Assembly (NCBI GenBank): GCA_017526745.1 | Contig: JAFXQX010000029.1 | Coordinates: 248,001-312,000, forward strand | Length of the DNA: 64,000 nt | Direction: 5' to 3' | Source of the DNA: Lachnospiraceae bacterium | GTDB taxonomy: Bacteria > Bacillota > Clostridia > Lachnospirales > Lachnospiraceae | Part shown: positions 7,864 to 17,905 of the stretch, in pieces | How positions within the stretch are numbered: position 1 is the first letter of the stretch | Layout: each line of letters starts with the position of its first letter | Position numbers and translations under genes: made by a program | Notes under the pieces: generated by a model | What the model saw: the letters and a program-made list of their open reading frames with translations, nothing else | What the model was told of the DNA's origin: nothing | Database searches by the model: none

Positions 7864-9885
7864 TTAACTTTTATAGTATCCGGATGATCTTACGAACATA
7901 TCGCGAAGTACTGTCTGGTTTCGAAGATCCTTAACATAGTTTGTTCGTCTTGCCACGTAATCGTTCAGCTTGGTCATATATTCATCGGCGGCCAGCTCCC
8001 TGTTTGCCACCATCGTAAGACCCTTTTCCCAACTGGCCGTAAGCTTGGGATCCAGAAGCGCTTTTATAGATACATCAACGACATCATATACCATCTCGCC
8101 GAGAAGTTCCGGGGTTATCACCTGGGTCTTTTTGTTAAACTTCAGGTATTTTATCTTGCCGAGCTTTTCAAGAATGCCGGCACGCGTGGCACTTGTACCG
8201 ATGCCGCTGCCCTTTATCTGTGCCCGCAGTTCTTCATCCTCGATGAGCTGTCCCGCATTCTCCATGGCAAGCATCATCGTTCCGGAAGTATAGCGCTTTG
8301 GAGGGCTTGTCTGGCCTTCTTTAATGACAAAATCATTTGCCTCGAACGTGCTTCCGGACTTCAGTTTCTTGATCTTTTCAAGAAATGATGCATCAACTGC
8401 CGTATCTTCCTCTTCGGATGCCTCATCCTTTTCATCTTCATCCTTAGAGGCTGTCTTATCCTTCCAATATGACGGGCGGGATACCGCAAGAAATCCTTCC
8501 TGATCGAGCACCTTGAATCCCGCGAAAAAGCTCTCGCCGCCAATATCTGCGGTAAGCTTTACATTCTGATAAACGGCAGCCGGATAGAATACAGATACAA
8601 ATCTTCTTACGATCAGTTCATAGATCTTTGCGGATCTGTCGGATAATGACCTTAAGGAATCAAGTCCCTGTCCCGTAGGTATTATCGCATAATGGTCCTC
8701 GATGAGCTTGTCGTTGACATACCTTGTCTTTTCGATACCCTCATAAGCTTTGGTTTCAATGATGTTCTTTGCTATATCACTTACCGGAGCATATCCCGTA
8801 AGGCCTTTTATGTTTTTGACGATCTCTTTTGCAACGGCCGTCGATAATACCCTCGCGTTCGTCCTAGGGTATGTTGTTAGCTTTTTTTCATACAGCTCCT
8901 GTGCAACATTGAGCGTATCTGCGGGGCTTATCTTGAAAAACTTTGAGCAGTCGGCTGAAAGCTCGGTAAGATTATATAAGAAGGGGGGATTTTTCTTCTC
9001 TTTCTTCTTCTCGATCTTCTGTATGGTCCCTTTGCCGGATGACCTTTCCTTGAGATCTTCCATAAGGCTTACAGCATCTTCTTTATCCAGAAAGCCGTTA
9101 TCCTTGTAAAGCTTGGGAGACATATAATACCGGCTGTTCTCAACAGCTTTCCAATTGGCATCAAATGGTACCTGATCGGCCGTACACGAAGCGATAAGGC
9201 GGTAGAAGGGAGTCTTTACAAAAGCCCTGATCTCGCGCTCGCGGCGCACCACCATATCGAGAACGCATGTCATGACGCGTCCGACAGCCACGGTACAATG
9301 CTTTTCTCCGAGAAACTGTGCCATCGAATCACCGTATTTAAGAGTCAGCGCCCTGGAAAAATTGATGCCCATCAGGTAATCTTCCTTGGCACGCAGATAT
9401 GCGGAATCGGCTATCGCATCATATTCCGAGATAGGTTTGGCATCTTTTATCCCGTTTTTTATCGCCTCTTCCGTCTGTGAGTCGATCCACACACGTCGTT
9501 CGTTCTTGCCGGATACCCCGGCCTCGAAAGCAACCAGCCTGTATATGTATTCTCCCTCGCGTCCCGAGTCGGTACATACATAAATGGTCTCAACATCATC
9601 CCTCGTTAGTATCTTTTTTACAGTCGCAAACTGTTTTGCCGATGCTTTAATGACCTCATATTTATACTCGGAAGGCAAAAAAGGAAGTGTAGCAAAGCTC
9701 CACTTCTTGTATTTGATATCATATGCATCGGGATAGCTCATCGTTACCAGATGTCCGACGCACCAGGTTATGATGCAGTTCTGGGATTCAAGATACCCGT
9801 CATATGATCTTGTATTTAGTTTTAAAGCCTCGGCGAACTGTTTGGCCACACTGGGCTTTTCGGTGATAAATACACTCTTGTTCAT
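7864..9885 (-). CDS. topB: DNA topoisomerase III
   Basis: 673-residue type IA topoisomerase. The N-terminal Toprim domain opens MNKSVFITEKPSVAK and carries the acidic signature CTDSGREGEYI; the active-site tyrosine is in TTYPRTNARVLS; the GTSATRAGILEKL region is typical of the C-terminal part of the catalytic core. There is no C-terminal zinc-finger extension, as expected for TopB rather than TopA. It starts 22 bases after the amino-acid ABC ATPase and could be read from that operon. Family role: decatenation of DNA intermediates. The ribosome site is weak. Confidence 0.94.
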   Translation of the reverse strand: MNKSVFITEKPSVAKQFAEALKLNTRSYDGYLESQNCIITWCVGHLVTMSYPDAYDIKYKKWSFATLPFLPSEYKYEVIKASAKQFATVKKILTRDDVETIYVCTDSGREGEYIYRLVAFEAGVSGKNERRVWIDSQTEEAIKNGIKDAKPISEYDAIADSAYLRAKEDYLMGINFSRALTLKYGDSMAQFLGEKHCTVAVGRVMTCVLDMVVRREREIRAFVKTPFYRLIASCTADQVPFDANWKAVENSRYYMSPKLYKDNGFLDKEDAVSLMEDLKERSSGKGTIQKIEKKKEKKNPPFLYNLTELSADCSKFFKISPADTLNVAQELYEKKLTTYPRTNARVLSTAVAKEIVKNIKGLTGYAPVSDIAKNIIETKAYEGIEKTRYVNDKLIEDHYAIIPTGQGLDSLRSLSDRSAKIYELIVRRFVSVFYPAAVYQNVKLTADIGGESFFAGFKVLDQEGFLAVSRPSYWKDKTASKDEDEKDEASEEEDTAVDASFLEKIKKLKSGSTFEANDFVIKEGQTSPPKRYTSGTMMLAMENAGQLIEDEELRAQIKGSGIGTSATRAGILEKLGKIKYLKFNKKTQVITPELLGEMVYDVVDVSIKALLDPKLTASWEKGLTMVANRELAADEYMTKLNDYVARRTNYVKDLRNQTVLRDMFVRSSGYYKS

Positions 9886-9907
9886 CTTACTGTAGGACGC
9901 GCGGATA

Positions 9908-10669
9908 TTATATCATCTTGTCAAGAAATGCTTTAAGACGTTCGTTCTTAGGATTCTCGAAGAAGTTTACGGGATCGTTCTCTTCGAGTATCTGCCTGTC
10001 GGCCATGAACAGTATGCGATTTGCAACTTCTCTTGCAAATGCCATCTCATGAGTCACGACGATCATGGTCATCTTATCATTTGCAAGTTCACGCATTACT
10101 TCCAGGACTTCCCCGACCATCTCCGGATCGAGAGCGCTTGTGGGCTCATCGAAGAGCATGACATCGGGCTCCATGCAAAGTGACCTTGCTATGGCGATCC
10201 TTTGCTTCTGCCCGCCTGAAAGCTGGTTGGGATAGGAACGGGCACGGTCGGCAAGCTTTACTCTTTCGAGAAGCTTCATCGCACGCTCCTCAGCCTGGTC
10301 TTTCGTAAGACCCTGGAGCTTTACGGGACCGATGGTCAGATTGTCCATAACGCACAGATGCGGGAACAGATTGAATTGCTGAAATACCATTCCCATCTTC
10401 TGTCTGTGCCTGTCGATATCAACCTTATTATCAAGTATGTTCACGCCTTCAAAGAAGATCTGGCCGCCTGTTGCATCCTCAAGCCGGTTCAGGCAGCGAA
10501 GGAAGGTGCTTTTACCTGCGCCCGAAGGGCCGACGATAAATGCAACATCGCCTTCATAGAAGTCGACGCTGATATCTTCAAGTACTTCTTCCATATTGCC
10601 CTGGGCATCCTTGAAAGACTTGCACAGGTGCTTAACTTCAATGAGAGGTTTCCTTTGTTCAGTGGTCAC
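9908..10669 (-). CDS. Polar amino-acid ABC transporter ATPase
   Basis: 253-residue nucleotide-binding subunit: Walker [11 protein letters not shown]-loop [10 protein letters not shown], signature LSGGQKQR, Walker [14 protein letters not shown], switch histidine in VVTHEM. This is the GlnQ/HisP pattern for polar amino-acid uptake. Start choice: GTG at 10669 ([15 protein letters not shown]) overlaps the permease stop by 11 bases with AAAGGA 12 bases upstream. A TTG at 10711 would add 14 residues inside the permease gene and is less likely. Operon order is binding protein, permease, ATPase. Confidence 0.93.
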   Translation of the reverse strand: MTTEQRKPLIEVKHLCKSFKDAQGNMEEVLEDISVDFYEGDVAFIVGPSGAGKSTFLRCLNRLEDATGGQIFFEGVNILDNKVDIDRHRQKMGMVFQQFNLFPHLCVMDNLTIGPVKLQGLTKDQAEERAMKLLERVKLADRARSYPNQLSGGQKQRIAIARSLCMEPDVMLFDEPTSALDPEMVGEVLEVMRELANDKMTMIVVTHEMAFAREVANRILFMADRQILEENDPVNFFENPKNERLKAFLDKMI

Positions 10670-11345
10670 TGTTCTTGAGATTCCTTTCGAGTTTCTTGAC
10701 AAGACTGTCAAAGATCATAACGAAAAACAGATAAATGGCCGCCGCCATCAGAAGCGGCATGAATGCTGAATATGTCTGGCTCCTTATGATATCGGCTCCG
10801 CGGGTCAGGTCGTTCATCGCGATATACCCGGCTACGGATGTTTCCTTCAGAAGCACTATCATCTCATTTCCGAGTGCGGGAAGAACATTCTTGATGGCCT
10901 GCGGGAGTATGAAATACAGCATGGTCTGGGTATATGAAAATCCCAGGCTCGCACCTGCTTCCGACTGTCCCTTGTCTATAGACATGATACCGGCACGGAT
11001 TATCTCCGCCACATATGCTGCGGAATTAAGTCCGAATGCGATAAAGGCAACGATGATCTTGGGTACATTGACCGATGCGAATATGACAAAATACACGATC
11101 AAAAGCTGCAGGACCATGGGAGTTCCACGGATGACCGTGATATACAGCTGGCAAAATGCATTTGCGATCTTCCATTTCCCTGTTTTGTCATGGGTAGTCC
11201 TGACATAGGCGAGCAAAAAACCAAGTAAAATACCCACCACGACCGCAACGATCGTGATGAGTAATGTATTTACCAGTCCGGACAGGAGATACATATACCT
11301 GTCGTCTTTTATGAAATTAAGATAAAAGTCTTCCCTGATCCTCAT
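10659..11345 (-). CDS. Polar amino-acid ABC transporter permease
   Basis: 228-residue HisM/GlnP-type permease with about five hydrophobic segments, starting near [19 protein letters not shown]. The cytoplasmic coupling loop [20 protein letters not shown] is the EAA motif that contacts the ATPase. It follows the binding-protein gene by 6 bases without a clear ribosome site, which fits translational coupling. Substrate cannot be read from sequence; the family imports glutamine, histidine, arginine, cystine and similar amino acids. Confidence 0.93.
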   Translation of the reverse strand: MRIREDFYLNFIKDDRYMYLLSGLVNTLLITIVAVVVGILLGFLLAYVRTTHDKTGKWKIANAFCQLYITVIRGTPMVLQLLIVYFVIFASVNVPKIIVAFIAFGLNSAAYVAEIIRAGIMSIDKGQSEAGASLGFSYTQTMLYFILPQAIKNVLPALGNEMIVLLKETSVAGYIAMNDLTRGADIIRSQTYSAFMPLLMAAAIYLFFVMIFDSLVKKLERNLKNSDH

Positions 11346-11351
11346 TTATGT

Positions 11352-12083
11352 TTATTCGGCTTTGATATATTTGTTGATGATCTCGTCGATCTTTCCGGAA
11401 TCCTGAAGTTTCTTAAGAGAAGCATTGATGTCGTTAAGAAGCTGCTCGTTGTCCTTTGCGACCCCGATCGCATACTCTTCGACCGTGAATTCCTCATCGA
11501 TCATCTTAAGATCCGCATTTTCGCCAACAAATACCTTACCGGGCTCACGGTCCACGATAACGGCATCGATCTTGCCCTGTGTAAGAGCATTGATAGCTTC
11601 GAAATACTTGGAATAACGTTCGATCGTTGCTTCCTCGATATCCTCTGCGTATATATCTCCTGTCGTACCGATCTGAACACCTATCGTCTTGCCCTTAAGA
11701 TCGTCGGGAGAAGCAACTGTTGAATCGTTCTTTACAACGATGACCTGCGCTGCTTCCGTATAAGGATCCGAGAAGTTGATGTTCTGTTTACGGTCTTCGG
11801 TAACAGTCATGCCGGCCATTGCTATATCAGCCTTTCCGGACTGAACTGCTGCGATTATCGAATCAAATGCCATATCCTCTATAACGAGTTCTTTACCGAG
11901 ATCATCAGCGATAAGCTTTGCGATCTCGGGATCGATCCCTGTTATCTCGCTGCCTTCAACATATTCGTAAGGCGGAAAAGCGGCATTGGTAGCCATGACA
12001 AGCTTATTCGAAGAGCCCGATCCGCAGGCGCTAAGTACAAAAGCCGCACATACAGCCAAAACTGTTATCATTGATCTTTTCAT
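11352..12083 (-). CDS. Amino-acid ABC transporter substrate-binding lipoprotein
   Basis: 243-residue SBP_bac_3-family protein. N-terminal lipoprotein signal with lipobox LSAC, so it is predicted to be lipid-anchored outside the membrane. AFPPYEYVEG, ITGIDPEIAKLIADDLGK and MTVTEDRKQNINFSDPY are family landmarks. Two ATGs lie close together; the second (12083) has GGAGGA at proper distance while the first is pressed against it, so I chose the second. A promoter lies about 40 bases upstream. First gene of an operon with permease and ATPase, possibly extending into topB. Confidence 0.95.
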   Translation of the reverse strand: MKRSMITVLAVCAAFVLSACGSGSSNKLVMATNAAFPPYEYVEGSEITGIDPEIAKLIADDLGKELVIEDMAFDSIIAAVQSGKADIAMAGMTVTEDRKQNINFSDPYTEAAQVIVVKNDSTVASPDDLKGKTIGVQIGTTGDIYAEDIEEATIERYSKYFEAINALTQGKIDAVIVDREPGKVFVGENADLKMIDEEFTVEEYAIGVAKDNEQLLNDINASLKKLQDSGKIDEIINKYIKAE

Positions 12084-12121
12084 AATCATTCCTCCACATC
12101 TGAATCAAAAAATACCAATTA

Positions 12122-12150
12122 AATCTATCATTTTTGTCTTAAAGTGTCAA
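12122..12150 (-). promoter_or_regulatory. Promoter of the amino-acid ABC transporter operon
   Basis: Minus strand: -35 TTGACA (12145-12150), 17-base spacer, -10 TAGATT (12122-12127, four of six consensus bases). The -35 overlaps the stop codon of the upstream ATPase-like gene. This gives the transporter its own transcription start. Confidence 0.7.
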
Positions 12151-13517
12151 CGAAGCTTTTGTCCGTGCCCGTCGATCAGTTTTAAACCCGGCGTGACCGT
12201 TTCCGTTATCGTAAGTTTCTGGTCAAAACCTCCCGCCGCAAACAGCCATATATTGTCACAGTTGATCTTGTTCTTCCTGACGGCCTCGGCAGCCTTTTCA
12301 TACTCCCGATAGCTCATATGCAAAGAGGAGTACGAACATTTGCATGCGATTGCGCTTCCCCCGGCCGCGATGATCACAAAATCTATCGCATCCGTTTTAT
12401 CATGATACTCTTCTATCGATGAAACCGTAAAATTCAGCTTTCTGTTATCGGCCAGCCAGCGTATATGTTCCATGCACAGGAGCGGATAAGTCTCATCGAT
12501 AAATGATGCTAGTTCGTTTTCTATAAACCTTCTGTAAAACCTGTCAGGGCCAAGAAGCAGAAGCGATGACATATGAGGCAGTACAAACCTGTAGTAAAAC
12601 TTCGTAAGGGGCTCTTTGATACGATACATGCCCTTCTGTGTGTTTTCGCTCTTTCCGACCCCGGCACTAGTCACCTTTTCAACAATTCCGCTTTTTATCA
12701 GCACCTTAAGATATACCGACAGTTTTGCTGAATCGGTGAGCGTCATTTTATGCAGATCGGCAAGTTTAACGGGACCTTTCGCCATATTGAGAAGAATCGT
12801 GTTATATAACATGGGCTCTCTTATATCGCGAGGCAGCATCCCGAAAGGACATCTGTTATCATCCGCCCATGCCGAAAGCTGTCTCATTATGACATCACGT
12901 GTTCTCGACTCCGGGGTGATATCGTTATAATATGCACTCTTTCCGCCGAGAAACGAGTATATTCCGATGACTTCCGATAAGGGCAGACCTTCAAATGCCT
13001 GATAAAACTGTGTTGCACTATAATCTTTTAATTTAATAACGCCTGATATTTCAGATGATCTGTTGCCGATGATCTTTATCATGTCATTCTCTACCCACTC
13101 GATATCATCGGAAACGAGGAGCAGCATAGCCTTGCCGGTATTGCCGTGCCTGGACAGAAGGCTTGAGAGGAAGTTGATGAATGTCCTCTCCTCCTTCATC
13201 AGATACTGAAAATCATCGAAGATAACTACCTTCTTCTTTCCCGAGTCTTCATTGATGTAAGAAGACAGCAGCTTATCATAATCATCATTTGTAAATATCG
13301 GTAATTTTGTCTGATCATGGAATTCCTGTATGAAGATCCTGCGCTGCATCTCTATCGAAAATGCACCGGCAGTATAATACAGGCAGTCCTTGTCTTTGGA
13401 AAAAACTGATACGATCTCACCAAGCCCCTGGGCTCTTTGACCGTAAAGAATCGCTATATCACTCGAATTCCTGGCAAACATATCCTGCAGGAAAAAAAGA
13501 ACGCTTTTCTGATACAT
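12147..13517 (-). CDS. DUF234-type AAA ATPase homologue with degenerate P-loop
   Basis: 456-residue protein laid out like the archaeal-type ATPase/DUF234 family: N-terminal ATPase domain, central winged helix (LADLHKMTLTDSAKLSVYLK) and C-terminal DUF234/PD-(D/E)XK-like domain. The Walker A position reads YGQRAQGLGEI (residues 25-35) where active relatives have YGRRRxGKT, so the lysine and threonine are missing. Walker B reads VVIFDDFQYL (Asp101-Asp102), with D for the catalytic E. The C-terminal domain keeps an Asp in AIDFV but has ACK where nuclease-like relatives have ECK. ATP hydrolysis therefore looks lost. It starts one base after the GGDEF/EAL gene, suggesting a joint role. Confidence 0.75.
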   Translation of the reverse strand: MYQKSVLFFLQDMFARNSSDIAILYGQRAQGLGEIVSVFSKDKDCLYYTAGAFSIEMQRRIFIQEFHDQTKLPIFTNDDYDKLLSSYINEDSGKKKVVIFDDFQYLMKEERTFINFLSSLLSRHGNTGKAMLLLVSDDIEWVENDMIKIIGNRSSEISGVIKLKDYSATQFYQAFEGLPLSEVIGIYSFLGGKSAYYNDITPESRTRDVIMRQLSAWADDNRCPFGMLPRDIREPMLYNTILLNMAKGPVKLADLHKMTLTDSAKLSVYLKVLIKSGIVEKVTSAGVGKSENTQKGMYRIKEPLTKFYYRFVLPHMSSLLLLGPDRFYRRFIENELASFIDETYPLLCMEHIRWLADNRKLNFTVSSIEEYHDKTDAIDFVIIAAGGSAIACKCSYSSLHMSYREYEKAAEAVRKNKINCDNIWLFAAGGFDQKLTITETVTPGLKLIDGHGQKLR

Positions 13518-13518
13518 A

Positions 13519-15261
13519 TCACGGAATCTGTCTGATCAGTATCTTCTCAAACTCAACCTTGGAGACAGGCTTTCCGAGAAGGAATCCCTGGACGATGTCA
13601 ATATTTCGCTCACGAAGATAATTGAACTGTTCTTTCGTCTCAACACCTTCGGCAACTGTTTCAAACCCGAGCTTTTGCGCCATTTTGATAACGCTCTCAT
13701 AAATGATGCTTGAGCTGTCATCCTTAAGTGCGGTCTCAATGAATGTCCTGTCGATCTTGAGCGTATCGATAGGCAACTGCTTAAGATATGAAAGCGATGA
13801 ATATCCCGTGCCAAAATCATCAAGACTGACCCTCATGCCAAGTCCGCGAAGAGTCTTGATTTTATCTATAACATCCTCAAAATTATTGATGAATACAGAC
13901 TCGGTTATCTCTATCTCGACAGATTCGGGGTTGACTCCGTACAGTCCGGCAGTATGAGACAGCGTCTCAACAAAACTGTCCTTTTCCAGCTGAAGTGCGG
14001 AAATATTGATCGACAGTATGATAGGGATATGATATTTACTGCGCCAGTCAGCATATGTTTTTAAAGCTTCTTTTAAAACGAAATTGCCGATAGGGACGAT
14101 CGCTCCGTTCTTTTCGGCTATAGGAATAAACTCGCTCGGAGAAGTGATGAAGCCTTCACCTTCGGGATCCGGCCAGCGAAGAAGTGCCTCGGCGCCGCGC
14201 AGTTTTCCGTCCGAGGCAAAATACTGCGGCTGGTAATACAGCTGGAAGCCCTCTGTCTCAATAGCCTCTTTGAGCTGTTTTTCGACCGAAACATTTCTGA
14301 TGAATTTGTTCAGTATTTCTATCTCAAAATACTGGATACCGTTTTTGCCGCGCTCTTTTGCCTTGTACAGAACTATCTCGGCATTCTTGATGACTTCGAG
14401 AGCGGTCCTTCCCGCATCGGGATATTCTGCAACTCCGCAGGATACCGTGAACATGAGCTCCGACTTGTTGGTAAGCACAAACGGATGACGCAGCCTTTCA
14501 AGGATCTTCCTGTAGATAACATCGCAGCTTCTGGTCCCGCACGGATTGTAGACCGCGACAACGAACACGTCGCTTCCGAACCTTCCGACATTTACATCTT
14601 CGGAATCAAAACCTTTCAGATACTGTCCGAACTCCTGAACAAGTTCGTCTCCGAAGAGCAGTCCTATGGAGTCATTGATCTTCTTGAAATCGTCGATATC
14701 TACGAACATTATCTCGACGCTGACTTCCTCGCTCTCGGCTCTCTCACACATATCACGGAACTTCCTGACAAAATAGTTCCTGTTGTATACGCCGGTAAGG
14801 GAGTCATAGAATGCGAGATATTCAAGCTCTTCGGAGTTCATCTTGATCTTCGTGATATCTTTGATCGAGATGATCTTCTCGACAGGCTTATGGTCTTCGT
14901 CGTATGTTACGTTTGCAAAGCAGGACAGCCAGTATCTCTTGCTGCGGCTTCTGACCTCTATGCTGTCAGTCTCAAGTCCTTCACGCTCGATCTCAAGCAT
15001 ATGGATCCTGAACTTATCCTGATCCTCATCAAGCAGAAGATTTAACATATATGACTCATCGTAAGGATGATTGGCGATCTTCTCTCCCACCATGTCGTCC
15101 CACGGGCCGACAAGTTCAACCTTTGCGGGCTGTGATTTATAATCAAAATACATGAAAAGCGTACCGGAGCATTCAGCAATGTGCCGGTACATCTTTTCAC
15201 TTCCAAGCAGTCTTTCGTTTAATGCAGTGAGCAGATCGATCTGATACTTTAAATCTTCCAA
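13519..15261 (-). CDS. PAS-GGDEF-EAL protein, degenerate GGDEF with intact EAL
   Basis: 580-residue cyclic-di-GMP protein. An N-terminal PAS-like sensor (about residues 20-140) is followed by a GGDEF domain whose active-site loop is GSDVF (229-233), so cyclase activity should be absent. The EAL domain (about 325-575) has the residues expected of an active phosphodiesterase: EALLRW (Glu358), Asn419, EITES, DDFGTGYSSL (481-490), Lys502 and Glu538 in AEGVET. No membrane segment is seen, so it is probably cytosolic. Start is TTG at 15261 with a weak AAAGAG upstream; the true start is uncertain by a few codons. It sits between asd (19-base gap) and the ATPase homologue (1-base gap). Confidence 0.9.
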   Translation of the reverse strand: MEDLKYQIDLLTALNERLLGSEKMYRHIAECSGTLFMYFDYKSQPAKVELVGPWDDMVGEKIANHPYDESYMLNLLLDEDQDKFRIHMLEIEREGLETDSIEVRSRSKRYWLSCFANVTYDEDHKPVEKIISIKDITKIKMNSEELEYLAFYDSLTGVYNRNYFVRKFRDMCERAESEEVSVEIMFVDIDDFKKINDSIGLLFGDELVQEFGQYLKGFDSEDVNVGRFGSDVFVVAVYNPCGTRSCDVIYRKILERLRHPFVLTNKSELMFTVSCGVAEYPDAGRTALEVIKNAEIVLYKAKERGKNGIQYFEIEILNKFIRNVSVEKQLKEAIETEGFQLYYQPQYFASDGKLRGAEALLRWPDPEGEGFITSPSEFIPIAEKNGAIVPIGNFVLKEALKTYADWRSKYHIPIILSINISALQLEKDSFVETLSHTAGLYGVNPESVEIEITESVFINNFEDVIDKIKTLRGLGMRVSLDDFGTGYSSLSYLKQLPIDTLKIDRTFIETALKDDSSSIIYESVIKMAQKLGFETVAEGVETKEQFNYLRERNIDIVQGFLLGKPVSKVEFEKILIRQIP

Positions 15262-15280
15262 AACAAAAATCTCTTTATCT

Positions 15281-16366
15281 TTACTTCTTTGTTATATAGC
15301 CTTTTTTATACAGGTATTCCGCGCAAAGTACCGCACCGCCTGCGGCTCCTCTTAACGTATTGTGGGACAGGCCGACGAACTTGTAGTCATATACGGTATC
15401 TTCGCGAAGACGGCCGATCGAGATACCCATACCCTTTTCAAAATCGACATCAAGCTTGACCTGGGGCCTGTTATCTTCCTCCATATACTGTATGAACTGC
15501 TTCGGTGCCGACGGAAGATCAAGTTCCTGCGGTTCACCCTTAAAGTTTACAAGCTTTTCGATAAGCTGCTCTTTGGTGGGTTTTTTCCTAAACTTTACAA
15601 ATACGGATGCCGTATGTCCGTCAAGGACGGGGATCCTTATGCACTGGCAGGTGATGACAGGCTCTGCTGCCTTAACGATCTGACCGTTTTCGATCTTACC
15701 GAATATGCGAAGCGGCTCCTGCTCTGATTTTTCCTCTTCTCCTCCTATATAGGGGATAACATTTTCCACCATCTCGGGCCAGTCCTTGAATGTCTTGCCG
15801 GCTCCCGAGATAGCCTGATATGTTGATGCCACGACCTCATAAGGCTCAAACTCGCGCCATGCATAAAGTGCAGGCGTATAGCTTTGGATCGAGCAGTTGG
15901 GCTTGACCGCGATAAATCCGCGCTTTGTACCGAGCCTCTTTCTCTGATCATCGATAACAGCAGCATGGGCTCCGTTAAGTTCCGGGATCATCATCGGAAC
16001 ATCAGGTGTCCAGCGATGTGCGCTGTTATTGGAAACAACCGGGGTTTCCGCCTTTGCGTAAGCCTCCTCAATGGCACGGATCTCATCCTTTGTCATGTCA
16101 ACGGCCGAGAATACGAAATCAACCTTTGAGGCTATAGCATCCACCTCATTTACGTTCATGACAGTGATATCCTTGACACACTCCGGCATGGGTGTCTTCA
16201 TCTTCCACCTGTCGCCGACAGCGTCCTTGTATGATTTTCCGGCACTTCTGGGACTTGCCGCTATAACCTTCACTTCAAACCACGGATGGTCTGCAAGAAG
16301 CGATATGAAACGCTGTCCTACCATCCCGGTACCGCCTAAGATACCTACCTGTAATCTCTCATCCAT
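15281..16366 (-). CDS. asd: Aspartate-semialdehyde dehydrogenase
   Basis: 361-residue enzyme reducing aspartyl phosphate to the semialdehyde for lysine, threonine, methionine and diaminopimelate. NADP-binding motif GILGGTGMVGQRF is at residues 8-20, the catalytic cysteine is Cys158 in KPNCSIQSY, and the histidine is in VLDGHTASVF. Length and the PNCSIQ sequence resemble the archaeal/fungal-type subfamily; that assignment is from memory and is tentative. Start ATG has GGAGG 7 bases upstream and lies 22 bases inside the end of argH, so the two are tightly coupled. Confidence 0.94.
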   Translation of the reverse strand: MDERLQVGILGGTGMVGQRFISLLADHPWFEVKVIAASPRSAGKSYKDAVGDRWKMKTPMPECVKDITVMNVNEVDAIASKVDFVFSAVDMTKDEIRAIEEAYAKAETPVVSNNSAHRWTPDVPMMIPELNGAHAAVIDDQRKRLGTKRGFIAVKPNCSIQSYTPALYAWREFEPYEVVASTYQAISGAGKTFKDWPEMVENVIPYIGGEEEKSEQEPLRIFGKIENGQIVKAAEPVITCQCIRIPVLDGHTASVFVKFRKKPTKEQLIEKLVNFKGEPQELDLPSAPKQFIQYMEEDNRPQVKLDVDFEKGMGISIGRLREDTVYDYKFVGLSHNTLRGAAGGAVLCAEYLYKKGYITKK

Positions 16367-17727
16367 TGTTCTGCCTCCTTGATATACTCCTCCATTGCCT
16401 TACTCGACGGAGCGCCCTTTGTGATACGGTTGTCGACACATGCCTTAAGGCTGATCGCATCATACACATCCTCATCAAAATATCCGCTTACAGCCTTAAG
16501 TTCGGCCAATGTGCACTCCTCGATCGATTTATGGTTTGTGTCACAGTATATCACAACCTGACCGATTATACCATGCGCATCTCTGAACGGAACACCCTTG
16601 CCGACAAGGTAATCTGCCGCATCCGTTGCATTCGTGAAGCCTTTTGCCGCAGAGTCCTTCATGACATCCTTGTTAAACGTCATTGTAGAGATCATTCCGG
16701 CAAAGAGTTCAAGGCATGATGCTGCGGTATCCATGGCATCAAACGCAGCCTCCTTGTCCTCCTGCATGTCCTTGTTATATGCAAGCGGAAGTGCCTTCAT
16801 GGTCGTAAGAAGGGCCATAAGATCTCCGTATACCCTTCCGGTCTTGCCGCGGGTAAGCTCTGCTATGTCGGGATTTTTCTTCTGGGGCATGATCGACGAT
16901 CCCGTCGCAAATGAATCATCTATATTGACAAACCTGTATTCATTACTGTTCCAGATGATAAGCTCCTCCGAAAACCTGGAAAGATGCATCATAACTATAG
17001 AAAGTGCGCCAAGATATTCGAGCAGATAGTCCCTGTCCGATACGGCATCCATCGAATTCGCACAAGGGGCCTTAAATCCGAGTTCTTCTGCAACCATGTC
17101 ACGGTCAAGGGGAAAAGTCGTTCCGGCAAGTGCACCGGCCCCGAGCGGACAGTAATTCATCCTCTCATAAATATCCGAAAGCCTTCCGAAATCGCGGCGA
17201 AACATTTCAAAATACGCCGCAAGATGATGGGAAAGGGTGACCGGCTGTGCCTTCTGAAGATGAGTGAATCCGGGCATGACGGTATCGGTATTGTCTTTTA
17301 TCAGTTGAAGCAGTTCAGCAAGAAGTGCGATGATGTTTTCCTTTACAGCCGTGATATTGTCTCTTGTATAAAGGCGCATATCAAGAGCCACCTGGTCGTT
17401 CCGGCTCCTTCCGGTATGCAATTTCTTGCCCGCATCTCCTATCCTGTCGATAAGGTTTGCCTCAACAAAACTGTGCACGTCCTCATATTCGGAAGAGACT
17501 GTAAGCTTTCCGGCCTTAACGTCATTTAATATATCGTCAAGTCCGGCGATTATGCTGCTGCATTCGTCTTCCGTTATTATCCCGCATTTTGCAAGCATCG
17601 TAACATGAGCCTTTGAACCTTTAATGTCGACATCAAGAAGCCTTTTGTCGAAGCTTATGGATGCATTAAAATCATACACCTTCCGGTCGGTTTCTTTTGT
17701 AAATCTTCCGCCCCACAACTGAGCCAT
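16345..17727 (-). CDS. argH: Argininosuccinate lyase
   Basis: 460-residue last enzyme of arginine synthesis, splitting argininosuccinate into arginine and fumarate. Landmarks: MAQLWGGRF at the start, HTGRSRNDQVALDMRLY, TVMPGFTHLQKAQPVTLSHH, and the fumarase-superfamily signature GSSIMPQKKNPD with the catalytic serine. Ribosome site TGAGGT lies before the ATG. No argG is visible nearby. It lies downstream of tRNA-Thr, separated by a hairpin; I see no convincing separate promoter in that gap. Its end overlaps asd by 22 bases. Confidence 0.96.
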   Translation of the reverse strand: MAQLWGGRFTKETDRKVYDFNASISFDKRLLDVDIKGSKAHVTMLAKCGIITEDECSSIIAGLDDILNDVKAGKLTVSSEYEDVHSFVEANLIDRIGDAGKKLHTGRSRNDQVALDMRLYTRDNITAVKENIIALLAELLQLIKDNTDTVMPGFTHLQKAQPVTLSHHLAAYFEMFRRDFGRLSDIYERMNYCPLGAGALAGTTFPLDRDMVAEELGFKAPCANSMDAVSDRDYLLEYLGALSIVMMHLSRFSEELIIWNSNEYRFVNIDDSFATGSSIMPQKKNPDIAELTRGKTGRVYGDLMALLTTMKALPLAYNKDMQEDKEAAFDAMDTAASCLELFAGMISTMTFNKDVMKDSAAKGFTNATDAADYLVGKGVPFRDAHGIIGQVVIYCDTNHKSIEECTLAELKAVSGYFDEDVYDAISLKACVDNRITKGAPSSKAMEEYIKEAEQWMRDYR

Positions 17728-17773
17728 ATCATTACCTCAAAATTAAACGATCAACATATTTTTTGATATTAAT

Positions 17774-17804
17774 AACAGCACAGAAAACCGTCTTCTGTGC
17801 TGTT
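17774..17804 (-). terminator. Hairpin after tRNA-Thr, probable terminator
   Basis: Perfect 12-base inverted repeat AACAGCACAGAA (17774-17785) and TTCTGTGCTGTT (17793-17804) around a 7-base loop, 12 bases past the 3' end of the tRNA. The sequence after it on the minus strand (ATTAATAT) is only moderately T-rich, so termination may be incomplete and some transcription may continue into argH. Confidence 0.6.
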
Positions 17805-17815
17805 TTATAAAAGTG

Positions 17816-17888
<73 letters not shown>

Positions 17889-17905
17889 TGATGTTGTAAG
17901 GAGGG

